A stretch of 64,000 nucleotides of DNA from Onthophagus taurus (Eukaryota > Arthropoda > Insecta > Coleoptera > Scarabaeidae): the NCBI RefSeq assembly GCF_036711975.1, contig NC_091973.1, positions 1-64,000 on the forward strand, read 5' to 3'. The notes under the pieces are model-generated. The model saw only the letters and a program-made list of their open reading frames with translations. It had not been told where the DNA came from and made no database searches. This document shows positions 12,007 through 22,283 of this stretch, in pieces. The translations under genes and the position numbers were made by a program. Each line of letters begins with the position of its first letter. The first letter of the stretch is position 1.

Positions 12007-12824
12007 GTAAGTATTGGCTTTCACGGCCGGTGTTAATTAAATTAAAACTAACATTAGACCTACAACTAGAAACTTTCGGGTTAAGCCCGAAGTTATTTAT
12101 TAAGTGCATTAAGTGCGGCTTTTGAAAACATTTTTGGCGTTTCGGATGCGATGTTGCAACCTTCTTTAGAAACAAAGAGAAAACTTCGAACTTGTTACTC
12201 TCTCATATTCCGCAATAAAAATGGGAGATTGCCATTTGAAAATAATATTGATGACGTAATAACTCGTTTAAAAATTGCGGAAAAAATTTAAAATCTATCC
12301 CAAAAAAAAACTTTTACAAAAATTTAAATCTTTAGACTCTTTTCAGGAATTTTTCCATAAACACCGACGTTTCTGTTCTTCTCTTGCTATCTTCACAACT
12401 TCATCCATAAAATGTACAAATAGCAATGGGGATAAACTGTCCCCCTGTTTAACATCTTTTTCCATGACGTTATATTTTCTTTGTAAATAATTTGTATGCA
12501 GAGTATACTAGTACTTTTAGTTAGCTATAAAACTTATCAATCAAAATACTACATACATACTTGTATCATTTACCAAGTACATTGTTTCTACGTCCTCTGA
12601 TTAATTTAAAAGATTACATTATATTTATTGTGTTTAACACTTTCAAGTCTTATTAAAACTTAACAAAGATATAGAAAAAAATGCATTCTGCAATTTATAA
12701 AAGTGTTACGACAATAATTTTTCAATTAGTAATTAGTTTAACAATCAATTTTTAATTGTAATTTTATACATATAAGAAATTACGATGCTCTTTGGATACG
12801 CCACTGGATAAAATCAGACCAATT
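12007..12824. other. Intergenic repeat-rich sequence
   Basis: At 12046-12100 there is a motif of the type CTAACATTAGACCTACAACT plus AGAAACTTTCGGGTTAAGCC. Related text lies near 54670-54780 and, weakly, near 39000, next to Penelope-like scraps. The rest is AT-rich and no gene could be supported. Confidence 0.4.
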
Positions 12825-13073
12825 TGATTGTGGGGTATCGTTGGATTCGTATTGTTTTATTCTTTCGGAAGGTACCATAATATACTGGGTGTTCCATTTA
12901 AAAAAACAAAGTTGATCCACTTTCCGGAAAAACTAAAAGTGACAAATTTTCCGTAAGAAAATATTTGTGCTGATAAAGTATAGAAACTGACGTGTTTTTG
13001 TTCATATTGATATCTCAATCCGTTCAGAAGTTGAAGGGGGGGGGGGGGGGGGTTACTTTACGCTAGCACTGTA
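12825..13073. mobile_element. Right half of a long-TIR Tc1/mariner-type element
   Basis: This half matches the right terminal inverted repeat of the element at 50900-51602: the same GGTATCGTTGGATTCGTATT-like interior, GGGTGTTCCATT, the AAAACTAAAAGTGA word and a terminal GTTACTT...CACTGTA. The left half was not found nearby. A 17-base run of G (13036-13052) sits where the complete copy has only a few Gs. Confidence 0.6.
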
Positions 13074-13678
13074 TAATGTATACAATTTCTTTGCCCTGTC
13101 TTTTCCAGTGCTTTCCAGACCTCTAACTTTAGCACCACATCAAACGCAAAGTGCATACCCCAGATATGCAAATTTCCCTCTGCTAATCCACTTATCAGTT
13201 AGACGTACAGAGCAGAGAAAAATGGGATCATCTATTTGACTTTTCCACCAGAACTGTCTACTATCTTGGCAGAAGTTTCTATCCAGTAGAGGTGTTAACC
13301 GATACTTGTACCTGTTACTTTGGAACAGGTATTTGTATGTTGTTCCTTGGAACCGTTACTAAATTTAAAAAATAACAGCTACAAAATACTAGTTTTGTAA
13401 ACGTTATCAATTTCTTCTTTACCTTACTTATTATTCGGTATGGGTTAGAACAACAAATATTTGATGTATTTTTTGTAACAACTGTTACCAATTAAACTGA
13501 TACTGGAAACTGGAACGTATAACTCATTTATAGTAAAGTTAAATTGTACCTTTATGTTACTGACCTACTTATTATTAAACTGACCGTTAAGTTTGTTATC
13601 CACTAATAATTATTAATTAAGCAAATAATTTTAGTTTAATTTAATAATACTATAAGAATTTAAAAAAGCATATTTATA

Positions 13679-14010
13679 TTTTGCTGTTGGTAGAGCACGG
13701 GATTCAGAATGTTTTGGAAAACAGTTTTAGTATAAAAGTTGTAGCAAACTTTATTCTTAACAATTTTACTCTTTTACACTTTTGCTCTCAGATCCATAAA
13801 TATCGAAAAAAATTCGGGAAGGTGAAAATTAGATCTAATCGTAGGTTTACATGTTGTTGTTGGTTGAGCATAGGATTCGGAGCGTTTTAGAAAAAAACGT
13901 TTGGTATAAAAGTTGTAGTAAATTTTAGTTTTAATTATATTGTTCTCATACTTATGCATAAATATCAAGAAAAGTTCGAAAATATGAAAAATTGATGAAT
14001 TGGTAGGTTA
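13679..14010. repeat. Dispersed repeat R1, tandem dimer (period 174 bp)
   Basis: Two diverged copies lie head to tail. TATAAAAGTTGTAG occurs in both, and the shared AGTTGTAG word sits at 13737 and 13911. Each copy starts with a TGTTGGT(A/T)GAGCA word and ends with an ATAAATATC(G/A)A(A/G)AA word. Neither copy encodes a convincing protein. 14011-14399 is the upstream region of Rae1. Confidence 0.65.
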
Positions 14011-14399
14011 TGTTAGATAAGGTTGACTATCGCCTAAGGCTCACTGTGCGCATGCTCACGCGGTTAGAATAATTAAAATTGCTCTCCATTTAAGGATACT
14101 ATAAAGCGTATTACGGAACATAGCTAATTTTAAAATTATTTCTATTTTATTAATTGGTTCATTAATAGTATTTTTTCTCAATTAAAGTGATATATTGTTG
14201 GTCATTCTAACTTTCGCGCCCTGTTAGCCCTTGCAAAGGGGGGGATAATACGTTGTTCGGATTTTATCATGTAGTGGGTGCTCTTTTTATTATTGAATAC
14301 CCGGTGTCGTTAGTTTACGTCAACTTCTTGTTTCATAACAAAATATAGAAAAAAGTTGTGTCGTGCTAGTCGAATACGTTGGGCCTCTATGACGCAGTG

Positions 14400-16442
14400 A
14401 TGTTAAGTCCAACAAAATATTTCGAATTAACTTCGGGCCCCAAAGATTCCGTTAGTTGTTTGGAATTTTCTCCGTCAACACTTCTGCAAAATTTTTTAGT
14501 GGCCGGAAGTTGGGATCACAGTGTTAGATGTTGGGATGTTGAACAAGGCGGAAAGACAGTTCTAAAATCAAAACAGACTTATAAACTACCAGTTGTAGAT
14601 GTTTCTTGGAGTGATGATGGATCAAAGGTAAGATATATTGCGATATACAGTGCGTGACAAAAGTAACTCCTAAATAAAACTCAGTTTTCGTACTTTAAAA
14701 GATAGATTTTTTAAATTTATTTTTTTTCAACTCGACCGGTTTCGAGTTCTTAATCAAATCATCTTCATTAGAAGGTTTTTGTCATCCATAATAATAAAAG
14801 GAAAGATATTAGAATTAAGAAATTCATACTGTAACAACTGAAGAGATGAAGTCGTTTGTTTTAGATAATTTAACAGGCTTAAATCCATTTTAGACGTTAC
14901 TCCTGAAGATGATTTGATTAAGAAATCGAAACCGGTCAAGTTGAAAAAAATAAATTTATAAAATACATCTTTTAAAGTACGAAAACTGAGTATTTAAAAG
15001 ACTAAGAATGGAAAGAAAAAAACAATAAAAGTAACTCCCCCGATGTAATTTAAATACGGTTGGAGATGTTGTCATGAGCCAAAACAACCCGATTATCATT
15101 TTTTTTATTATTCTTTAATGACTATAAATATATACAGTGCGTCCGTAAAGTAATGGATATAAGCGATAAAATCATAATAAACGGTTTATGGAAAAATCAT
15201 GCGAAGAAATAGTACTACTATACGAATACTACTTGGGGTGCCCGACGTCTTCGAAGTCGGCGGAGATTATTTCGTATATCAGAAACAATAGTTGGGGCGG
15301 CTAACGATGCCAACAAAGATAAGAAATTTAGATTCTAATATAACTCATTTAAAACGATCAAAATTAATCAAAATTTTGAATCGTGCAATAATTATTAACA
15401 TAACCTCAAATATATATATTTGTATACCAGTATAAAGCACCACCTGATGATGATATCGAAATTTTAATTAAAGGAATTAGTTTTAAGTGATATCGTAAAC
15501 AAATTATGTAAAACATCTTTGGCTCATGACGATCTTTCCGTTTTCAAATTAAATGGGTGGTTACAAATGACGCGCACTGTATTTAATGGTACTTAATGAA
15601 GATAATTTTTTAATTCAGGTTTTTATGGCTGGTTGTGACAGAGAAGTCAAAGTATGGGATTTAGGGAGTAATCAAACCGTGCATATTGGAGCTCATAAAG
15701 CATCAATTGAAACATGTCATTGGTTTAAAGGTTCGAATTATTCATGCTTAATGACTGGGTCGTGGGATAAAACTTTAAAGTTTTGGGATATCCGCAGTCC
15801 ATCTCCCATGATGAGTATCAGACTTCCAGAATATTGCTATTGTGCAGACGTTGATTACCCATTTGCTGTTGTTGCAACTGCCGGTCGAAAAATTATTGTT
15901 TATCGACTTGAAGGCAAACCTCAGCAGTTTAAAACTTACGAAAGTCAACGATGTGAACACAAATGTATTGCTCTTTTTAGGTAATAGTATTTTCACTTAT
16001 ACAAAATATTTAAATTTATTCAAATTTTATTAGGGATGAGAAACAAGAACCAGCTGGTTATGCATTGGGTTATGCAGAAGGACGAGTAGCGATTCAACAT
16101 CTGAATTCATCAAATCCAAGCGATAACTTTGTGTTCAAATGTCATAGCTCTCAGCCTGTAAATAATCTGGCGTTTCATCCGGTCCACGGAACGTTAGCTA
16201 CGGTTGGTTTTGATGGAGCATTTAATTTTTGGAATAAAGACACAAGAACCGCATTGAAGACGAATTGGAAAGCGTTGCCGAAACAGTCGATTACTCGTTG
16301 TGCTTTTAATCATGATGGCCAAATATTTGCTTACACCGCGGATGACAAATGGAGCATGGAGGATGGATACAGTACTGAGAAAAAGAAACAATATCTTTTT
16401 CTTCGATCGTGTAAAGGTGAATTAAAGTCGACTACATCATAA
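14400..16442 (+). CDS. Rae1: Rae1 mRNA export factor (WD40), 3 exons
   Basis: Exons 14400-14627, 15619-15980 and 16034-16442 join at GT/AG sites to 999 nt (332 aa). The start is the first ATG after an in-frame TAG at 14367. The protein is a WD40 propeller with Rae1-specific text: FLVAGSWDHSVRCWDVEQ, SWSDDGSK, CLMTGSWDKTLKFWD and AFHPVHGTLATVGFDG. Rae1 binds the Nup98 GLEBS motif at nuclear pores, supports mRNA export and acts in mitotic checkpoint control. Compared with remembered fly and human sequences (about 350-370 aa) it lacks a short N-terminal extension. It also lacks about 10-13 residues before NNLAFHP, where relatives have a QDIYAVN-like segment. It could be the sole diverged Rae1 or a paralogue; the intact frame and splice sites argue against a pseudogene. 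Confidence 0.92.
14646..15581. mobile_element. Non-autonomous Tc1/mariner-type element in Rae1 intron 1, with nested insertion
   Basis: The ends are TACAGTGCGTGACAAAAGTA on the left and the inverted ...ACAAATGACGCGCACTGTA on the right, at TA dinucleotides. Inner inverted similarity includes GTCATGAGCCAAA (about 15070) against TTTGGCTCATGAC (about 15518). A second terminus-like motif, TACAGTGCGTCCGTAAAGTA, sits at 15133, and a family A scrap lies at 15234-15300, so several insertions are stacked here. No transposase was seen. Confidence 0.6.
14671..15026. mobile_element. Nested insertion with 12-bp target duplication and inverted-repeat core
   Basis: The 12-base word AAAAGTAACTCC stands at 14659-14670 and again at 15027-15038, flanking a 356-base insert. 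The insert holds an inverted repeat from 14679 (ACTCAGTTTTCGTAC) to 14991 (its complement), with arms of about 85 bases that include GACCGGTTTCGA / TCGAAACCGGTC. It ends in an A-rich tract. Confidence 0.65.
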
Positions 16443-16482
16443 AAATTGTTTGTATTTGGTTTTAAGTAGATGTTGTGTAAGC

Positions 16483-16488
16483 AATAAA
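16483..16488 (+). terminator. Poly(A) signal AATAAA, Rae1
   Basis: A canonical AATAAA lies 41 bases after the Rae1 stop codon. Confidence 0.6.
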
Positions 16489-16727
16489 TATATTTTTTTA
16501 CGCTTTGAAAGTTCTATGATCTTGATAACCTAAAAGATAACCTATAGTAAAGTGATGATTGTTATTTTTATTAAAAATGTTAATGTTTTGAAAATACTTC
16601 TTCCTAGAAAAAGAGAAAAAAACGCGTTGCTTATAAATTAATATTTCTAGAACTAAAACACTGCGGAGCTAATGCTTTGATAATAGCGAGAGCAAGTTAG
16701 GACAACCATTTTTTTCCAACAACAGCA

Positions 16728-16816
16728 TTTTAGAAAAAGTTGTAGCAAACTTTATTCTTAACAATATTGCTCTTTAACACTTTTACTCTCAGATGCATAA
16801 ATATCGAGAAAAAATC
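16728..16816. repeat. Dispersed repeat R1 copy between Rae1 and UGT
   Basis: The sequence AAAAGTTGTAGCAAACTTTA and the following GATGCATAAATATCGAGAAA match the copies at 10.6 and 13.7 kb. It takes up part of the 499-base gap between the two genes; nothing else was recognised there. Confidence 0.6.
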
Positions 16817-16941
16817 GCCTTTTATCACTTCTTTTATGAGCTTATTTATTCAGACATACTTTTTTAAAATAAGATATAAAATTGATTTTATAGCTTCATT
16901 GTTTAAAGAAAACTTACAAATTGCTTTTTTAGTTTAGCAAA

Positions 16942-18882
16942 ATGAATCACAACATAACATTTGTCTTTTTCATTTCGTTACTTGTATCCACCACAAATTC
17001 TTATAAAATTCTTGGTCTCTTTCCGTTACCCATCAAGAGCCATTTTATATTTTTTGAAGCAATTTTGAAAGGGTTAGTTGAAAGGGGACACGAAGTTTAT
17101 GTGGTGAGTCATTTCCCACAAAAGAATCCTACAGCAAGGTTCGATTTTAATCCGATTAATTTTTTTAATTAATATATGTTTTTTTTTAAAGATATAATGA
17201 TATAAATATTTCCGGGAGTATCCCTTATGATATCTCAAACATATCAATTTCTTACAAACTGTTTAGGAGTGTTTTTGGTATGGCTTGGCACATTTATAAA
17301 ACATGTGGAAGTGAAATATGCGAATATTTAATGAAAAATCCCAAGATAATAGCTTTAAAAAAAAATCCTTTAAAATTTGATGTGGTTATTAGTGAAATTT
17401 ACGGCACGGATTGTTTACTAGGATTTGCCCATCATTTTAACGTACCAATAATTGGAGCTTCGAGTACAGATCTTTTACCATGGTCGGGGACAAGAATGGG
17501 AAATCCCGATAATCCGTCCCATGTTTCAAATTATTTGGGGTTTAACAGCTTAAAAATGAATATATTCGAAAAAATCTATGCGGTCGGATTAACAATAGCA
17601 ACAAAAATAGGGTGAGAAAAAAATTTAAAAATTAATTAAAAAAATTGTTAATAGATATTTTTGTATATCTACAGTCGTTACTGAGATGAGATCACGCGAA
17701 TTTTTTGGCAAAACTTTTCCCCCAATGGAAAATTTAATTTACAACACCTCTATTTTGTTATCAAACACTCATTTCAGTTTTACTGAACCGAGACCAGTAG
17801 TGCCTGGAATTATAGAAGTCGGAGGTGCTCATATTAGGAAACCAAAACCAGTTTCTCAAGTAATTTTTTTAAATTAATAATTTTGAATTACACCTTGGCA
17901 AATTTATCTTGGCCGGTGAAGGTTAGATGTGACGTAGCAAACGGTGAGCGGCATGGTATAACAATACGTACAAATTTATTAATTAATTTGCCAAGCTGTA
18001 CAGAAATAAAAACATATACAGTGCATCCGTAAAGTAGATTTCAATTTTTGCATAACTCGTTTAAAAATGCAGGGATTTTCCATAAACCGCGTATAATGAT
18101 TTTATCGCCTATGTCTGCTACTTTATTATTAAAAATAATTAATTTTTTAGGAAATTGAAGTTGTCTTAATGGGATCAGTTGGAATTTATTTTAGTTTAGG
18201 ATCAGTTATAAACTCAAAAAGTTTACAGCAAAAAGAAATTGAAATATTTGTGGACACATTTTCCAAACTTCCTTACCAAATAATTTGGAGTGGGATTTCA
18301 AATATCTCAGTACCAAAATGGGTGAATACCAAAAATATACATTTATTCGAATGGGTTGATCAACTGGACGTTCTTTGCCACCCAAATATAAAAGCATTCA
18401 TCACTCATGGTGGTCTCTTAAGTATTCAAGAAACGATTTATTGTGGCAAACCAATTTTAGGGATTCCAATATTTCCCGATCAACAACGAAACGTGGAAAG
18501 AATCGTTCAAAACGGAGCGGGAATTTTAAAAAATATTAACGATTTAAATCAAACGATTTTAATAAAAAATTTAAACCATTTAGTTCGGGACGAAATGTTT
18601 CGAGAAAACGCCGAAAAACTGTCTAATTTATTTCAAGATCGGCCGATTCCGCCTTTAAATCAATCGACTTATTGGATCGAATACGTTATCAGACATCGTG
18701 GAGCGGCGCATATTAAATCAAAAGGAGTTGAAATGACTTGGTTCGAATACTATTTAATCGATGTTTATTTATTATTCTTAACCGCATTTCTTATATTTTT
18801 CAAATTTTGCCTCGTTTTACTGGATGTATTACAAAATTATTTTGAAAACCAAAATTATGATAACATCGAAAGAAACGAATAG
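16942..18882 (+). CDS. UDP-glycosyltransferase (insect UGT), 4 exons
   Basis: Exons 16942-17138, 17192-17611, 17655-17859 and 18151-18882 join to 1554 nt (517 aa), the normal insect UGT length. The first 20 residues are a signal peptide. His34 in PIKSHF fits the catalytic base and the Asp in YGTDCLLGFAHHF its partner. The C-terminal sugar-nucleotide signature runs from FEWVDQLDVLCHPN (340) through FITHGGLLSIQE (about 357-368) to PIFPDQQRNV. A hydrophobic segment near 475-500 and a short polar tail indicate an ER-anchored type I protein. UGTs transfer sugar from UDP-sugars to small lipophilic compounds, for detoxification and pigment or hormone handling. The exon 3 start at 17655 was chosen because it restores phase and the usual spacing; the nearer AG at 17674 does not. 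The donor of exon 1 (GTTCGA) is weak. Subfamily not determined. Confidence 0.9.
18017..18131. mobile_element. Small mariner-like MITE in UGT intron 3
   Basis: It begins TACAGTGCATCCGTAAAGTA and ends with the inverted inner block GATTTTATCGCCTATG...GCTACTTTA. The inner block is the reverse complement of text at 15148-15190. No coding content was seen. Confidence 0.55.
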
Positions 18883-19370
18883 ATATTAATATTTATACAC
18901 AAAATCAAATATAGTAGCAATTATAATATATGCAATTATTATTATAAATTTATATAAAAAACTTATGTTTGTTATTTTCGCAAGTACTATCTTCTAGTAA
19001 AGTTTATCGATTAAAATCTAAACCATCCCGTATATCATCCATAATCTCATCCAACTCTCCTTTAATTTCTCTCTCTCTCTTACTTCTGACCTCCCCTTTC
19101 ATATCTCTCACCTTATATCTGTGTCTATTATCGATTGCAGCTCCGTCTAAGTTATCGTCGCTACATCTTATTGTTAGATCATTACTCTAACCTCTCTCAT
19201 CACTTATTACTTTTTTTTCTACTTATTTATGTGAAACATATTTTTCAGCTCTGGCATTAATAAAAACCAGTGTTGTTAAATACCCGGGTATTTATTTTCA
19301 AGGGAAAATTTCCTGGATATATACCCGGGGGTATTTACCCAAGATGGGTATTTAGAGGTATTTATAAAAT
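18883..19370. other. Intergenic, AT-rich with a CT-rich tract
   Basis: The UGT 3' flank, a pyrimidine-rich tract (19045-19200) and a short stretch with repeated ACCCGGGTATTT-like words (19275-19370). No gene was supported. Confidence 0.4.
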
Positions 19371-20175
19371 TTAATTTAAATTGAGTTGATGGCAGTTTTG
19401 CAAGCACTTCAAGAATTCAGAGTCGATTATCGATATACCAAACCTATTTATAACATCTACAAGAATGCTACAATGACGGTAAAATTGCATAAAAGTACTG
19501 AAGAGAGTAGCACTGATTGTGAGTAAAACAAGGCGATACGCTGTTGAACCCAAATTGTTCATCACAGTCCTCAGAGTGCATTTAAACAACTGGATTTGAC
19601 CCAAAAAGGCATAAACATTAATTGCAAATGCTTAAGTAATTTGCGCTACGCGGCCGATATAGTTCTTATTTTGAGAGATTAAACTAACGCTGAACGACTT
19701 AAAGAGGGTGTGTGCAAAAGTCGGGCTAAATATCAACGAGGAGAAATTAAAATTTATGATAAGTCTTGTTCCCAGCTCTAACATCAACATTGGGGATAAT
19801 GAGATTGAGAGGGTGACAGCTATGTATATCTTGGCTATGAGGTTCGTGTATCGAGAGATAATCAAACAAGCGAACTAAACAGAAGGATCACACTCGTATG
19901 CAAAGCCTACGGGAAACTTAGAGACATCTTCAAGAGAAAAGGCCAAGAAAGGCTTTCAATCAATACGTGTTTCCGGCTATGACATAAGGCTCCGAAACTT
20001 TAATATTAACGGTAGCCACTGCCAGGAGGGTCCAAGTAACACAAAGATAGATTTCGATCCTAGGTCGATCCTGGGTCTAACTCTGAGGGACTACATACGA
20101 AATGAAGACCTATGAAGAAGAACTAGCGTAAATGATCTGGTCAACATTGTGGCAAAGCTTAAGTGAAAGGCTCGG
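19371..20175 (+). mobile_element. RTE-like LINE fragment, degenerate reverse transcriptase
   Basis: Pieces of an RTE-type RT can be read in order on the plus strand: IYKNATMTVKLH, then LRYAADIVLI (the FADD box, here decayed), NINEEKLKFM, VSRDNQTSELNRRITLVCK, AYGKLRDIFKRKGQERL, and a tail with LGLTLRDYIRNEDL. Stops and frame changes break it repeatedly, for example a TAA directly after the decayed FADD box. The 5' endonuclease part is absent, so it is a dead, 5'-truncated copy. Confidence 0.75.
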
Positions 20176-20324
20176 CGAAAAAAAGCTTAGGTTTGGATTA
20201 GGGAAGAACGGTACGGTTTCATGCAAAACAAATCTACTATCGACGCAACACTCATAGTCCGACAAGTTATTGAAAAAGTTATTTATTTAAGTTTGAAAGA
20301 GTTATTACTCGCAGTAATTACAAC

Positions 20325-20760
20325 TACATTAAGGTACTCACTTATGCATCGGAAATTAGTGCGGATACATTAAAAGCCAAGAGCATCCTTAGAGTCATCA
20401 AAATGAGAACGCTAAAGATAGCAATATGGGAAGAAGAGAGTTGAGGGTGCCTGATGTGGTGCGATTTGTGAGAGTGAGGCGCAGATGTTGGACAAATCAA
20501 GTGGATAAGATGGACAACAAGTGTTGTGCATGGCCCAAGTTCAAGGAGACCTGTCGGACGACCATCAAAAAAGTGGCATGAATGTTAGACATAAGCGTTC
20601 CAAGAGTCTGATGAAGCAAACAAGCCACTCTTAAATAAAGAGAATAAGACGAAGAGAATGCCTAAGCAACTAATTGGTAGAAGGATACAAGGAGAGAGAA
20701 CGAGAGGATGGCCAAGGATGAGATTGGACAGAAAGTGGAAGAGACAGGCCAAAATTTTGC
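20325..20760 (+). mobile_element. LINE reverse transcriptase tail fragments
   Basis: AEISADTLKAKSILRVIKMR followed further on by SSRRPVGRPSKKWHE resembles the C-terminal tail of insect RTE-like LINEs. A second tail, GERTRGWPRMRLDRKWKR, follows near 20690-20750. The frames are broken and the order suggests at least two separate insertions. Confidence 0.6.
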
Positions 20761-20861
20761 TTTAATATAAACACAATAAAATAAAAGACTATAAAAACTG
20801 AACATAATCAAGATGCATAAACTAAAGAAACAATCATAAAAATTTCGAAACTTACTTTAAT

Positions 20862-20867
20862 TTTATT
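20862..20867 (-). terminator. Poly(A) signal for GILT gene
   Basis: TTTATT on the plus strand is AATAAA on the gene strand, 42 bases past the stop. Confidence 0.5.
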
Positions 20868-20909
20868 TTCAATTAAAATTACGTTTTTTAGAACTTAATA
20901 AATAGTATC

Positions 20910-21707
20910 TCACAAACAGCCTTTAGGAGGATTTTTATATAATGCACAAAGTTCTTTACGAAAATGCTTAAGAACTTGCGCTAATGGAACATCTAAAGAA
21001 CCATTGAATTGAACGGTTGGGATAAAATCAATTTTTGGTTTAACGGCATGAGTTCTTTCACCATACGTTTTTAACAATTGGGATCCTAAATTACCATTAG
21101 CACATTCAATCATTGGGTTATAATCAATTCCTACTTCTTTCCCACACTAAGAAAAAAATAAAGGTTGTTAATCTTTTAAAATAATAATAACTTACTAATA
21201 AACTTACTTTTTCTAGTGCCATAAAGGGAACAACATTATCGGAAATCATACAAGCCACATATTTTAGTTGGTCTCCTTGATCTAAGATCAAATGCAAGAC
21301 ACAAGCGTGAATTTTATTACCTATACATTCGGTTTTTCCATGTTGACAAATAAAGCTAATTTGTCCATCTTCTTCAATCGTCTTTGGTGATATGAAATGA
21401 TATGTTAAAACTTTCATTACAAAATATATTTAAATCATACCTGTGCTTTCCCATATGGTACTAAATCCAAATTTATATTTTTTCTAAGATCTTCATACAC
21501 ATGTTTTAGTTGATTAACGATAAAGTTCTTCGAATCTGAACATAAAGCTTCGTAAAAAACGCTGACTGTAACAATTTCGGTTGGATTCTCATAAAGATGT
21601 TGTTTACTTGTTGATTTTTTATCGCCGAAAGGAAAGTAGATGACAAAATTTATAATTAAAAAGAGAATTAATGCAGGAATTAAACCATATTTACAATATT
21701 TGTGCAT
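20910..21707 (-). CDS. GILT-like thiol reductase, 3 exons
   Basis: Exons 21707-21441, 21381-21208 and 21146-20910 join to 678 nt (225 aa), all in phase 0. Residues 9-27 are a hydrophobic signal anchor after a short charged N-terminus. The family signature CQHGKTECIGNKIHACVL starts at Cys101, and the ECANG...LL...THAVKPKIDFIPTVQFNGS segment follows. GILT proteins reduce disulfides in endosomes and lysosomes and in insects are linked to immunity. The active site reads Cys56-Ser-Asp-Ser59 (CXXS) where classical GILT has CXXC. A single-cysteine site may still form mixed disulfides but would not act as a normal two-cysteine reductase. CXXS forms are known among insect GILT paralogues, so this is probably a real gene and not a decaying one. 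Confidence 0.9.
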
Positions 21708-22283
21708 CGCGAAATGTACTAAAGAAATTAGTCAACCATTTTGTCATTGTTTATGAGCATCAGTTGCGAAAGGAAAATATTAATACCAACGTTGTAATAT
21801 CAAAAACACCAGTTGATTTAAAGATGCTATTATTATTATTATTATTATTATTATTGATTAGGGCTTAGAATTTAAGCCATAACGTAAGTGCTGCTGAAAC
21901 TGTATATCTAGAAATGAATCATATCATGAGCCAAGCAATTCATATACAGCAACGTAATTTTGGCCCACCTAGCGGTCAGAGGTTGAATAAATAAGATAAT
22001 TAAATACGCATAGTCCTAAGAAAAGGAAACTTCCCTAGTTAAATAGTTTTCAATACCAACCTAAGATTTTGACAATTGTTTATAAAAAATCTACGTAAAA
22101 ACTTCAATCTTTCCAAATACGTATTGAGATAAACGCGGTTAATTTAAAGTAGTTTTTTTAACCTAAAACAACAAAACACCGCGTGACCCCAATAACGGTT
22201 TGTAATTGGTTAAAACGAAATAGTCCTAAACCACGTGCTTCTCCCCAAATCGAAACGAATAACGAATCGACAATTCGTTTATA
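21708..22283. other. Divergent intergenic region GILT/UBF
   Basis: It contains a (TTA)n microsatellite at 21828-21855 and otherwise unremarkable AT-rich sequence. It probably holds both promoters, because the flanking genes are transcribed away from each other. Confidence 0.5.

Noticed and set aside
17675-17859. Using the AG at 17674 as the start of UGT exon 3, which would make the UGT a pseudogene
   Set aside because: This acceptor gives the wrong phase and an immediate stop, but the AG at 17654 gives the right phase and the normal residue spacing, so the gene looks intact.
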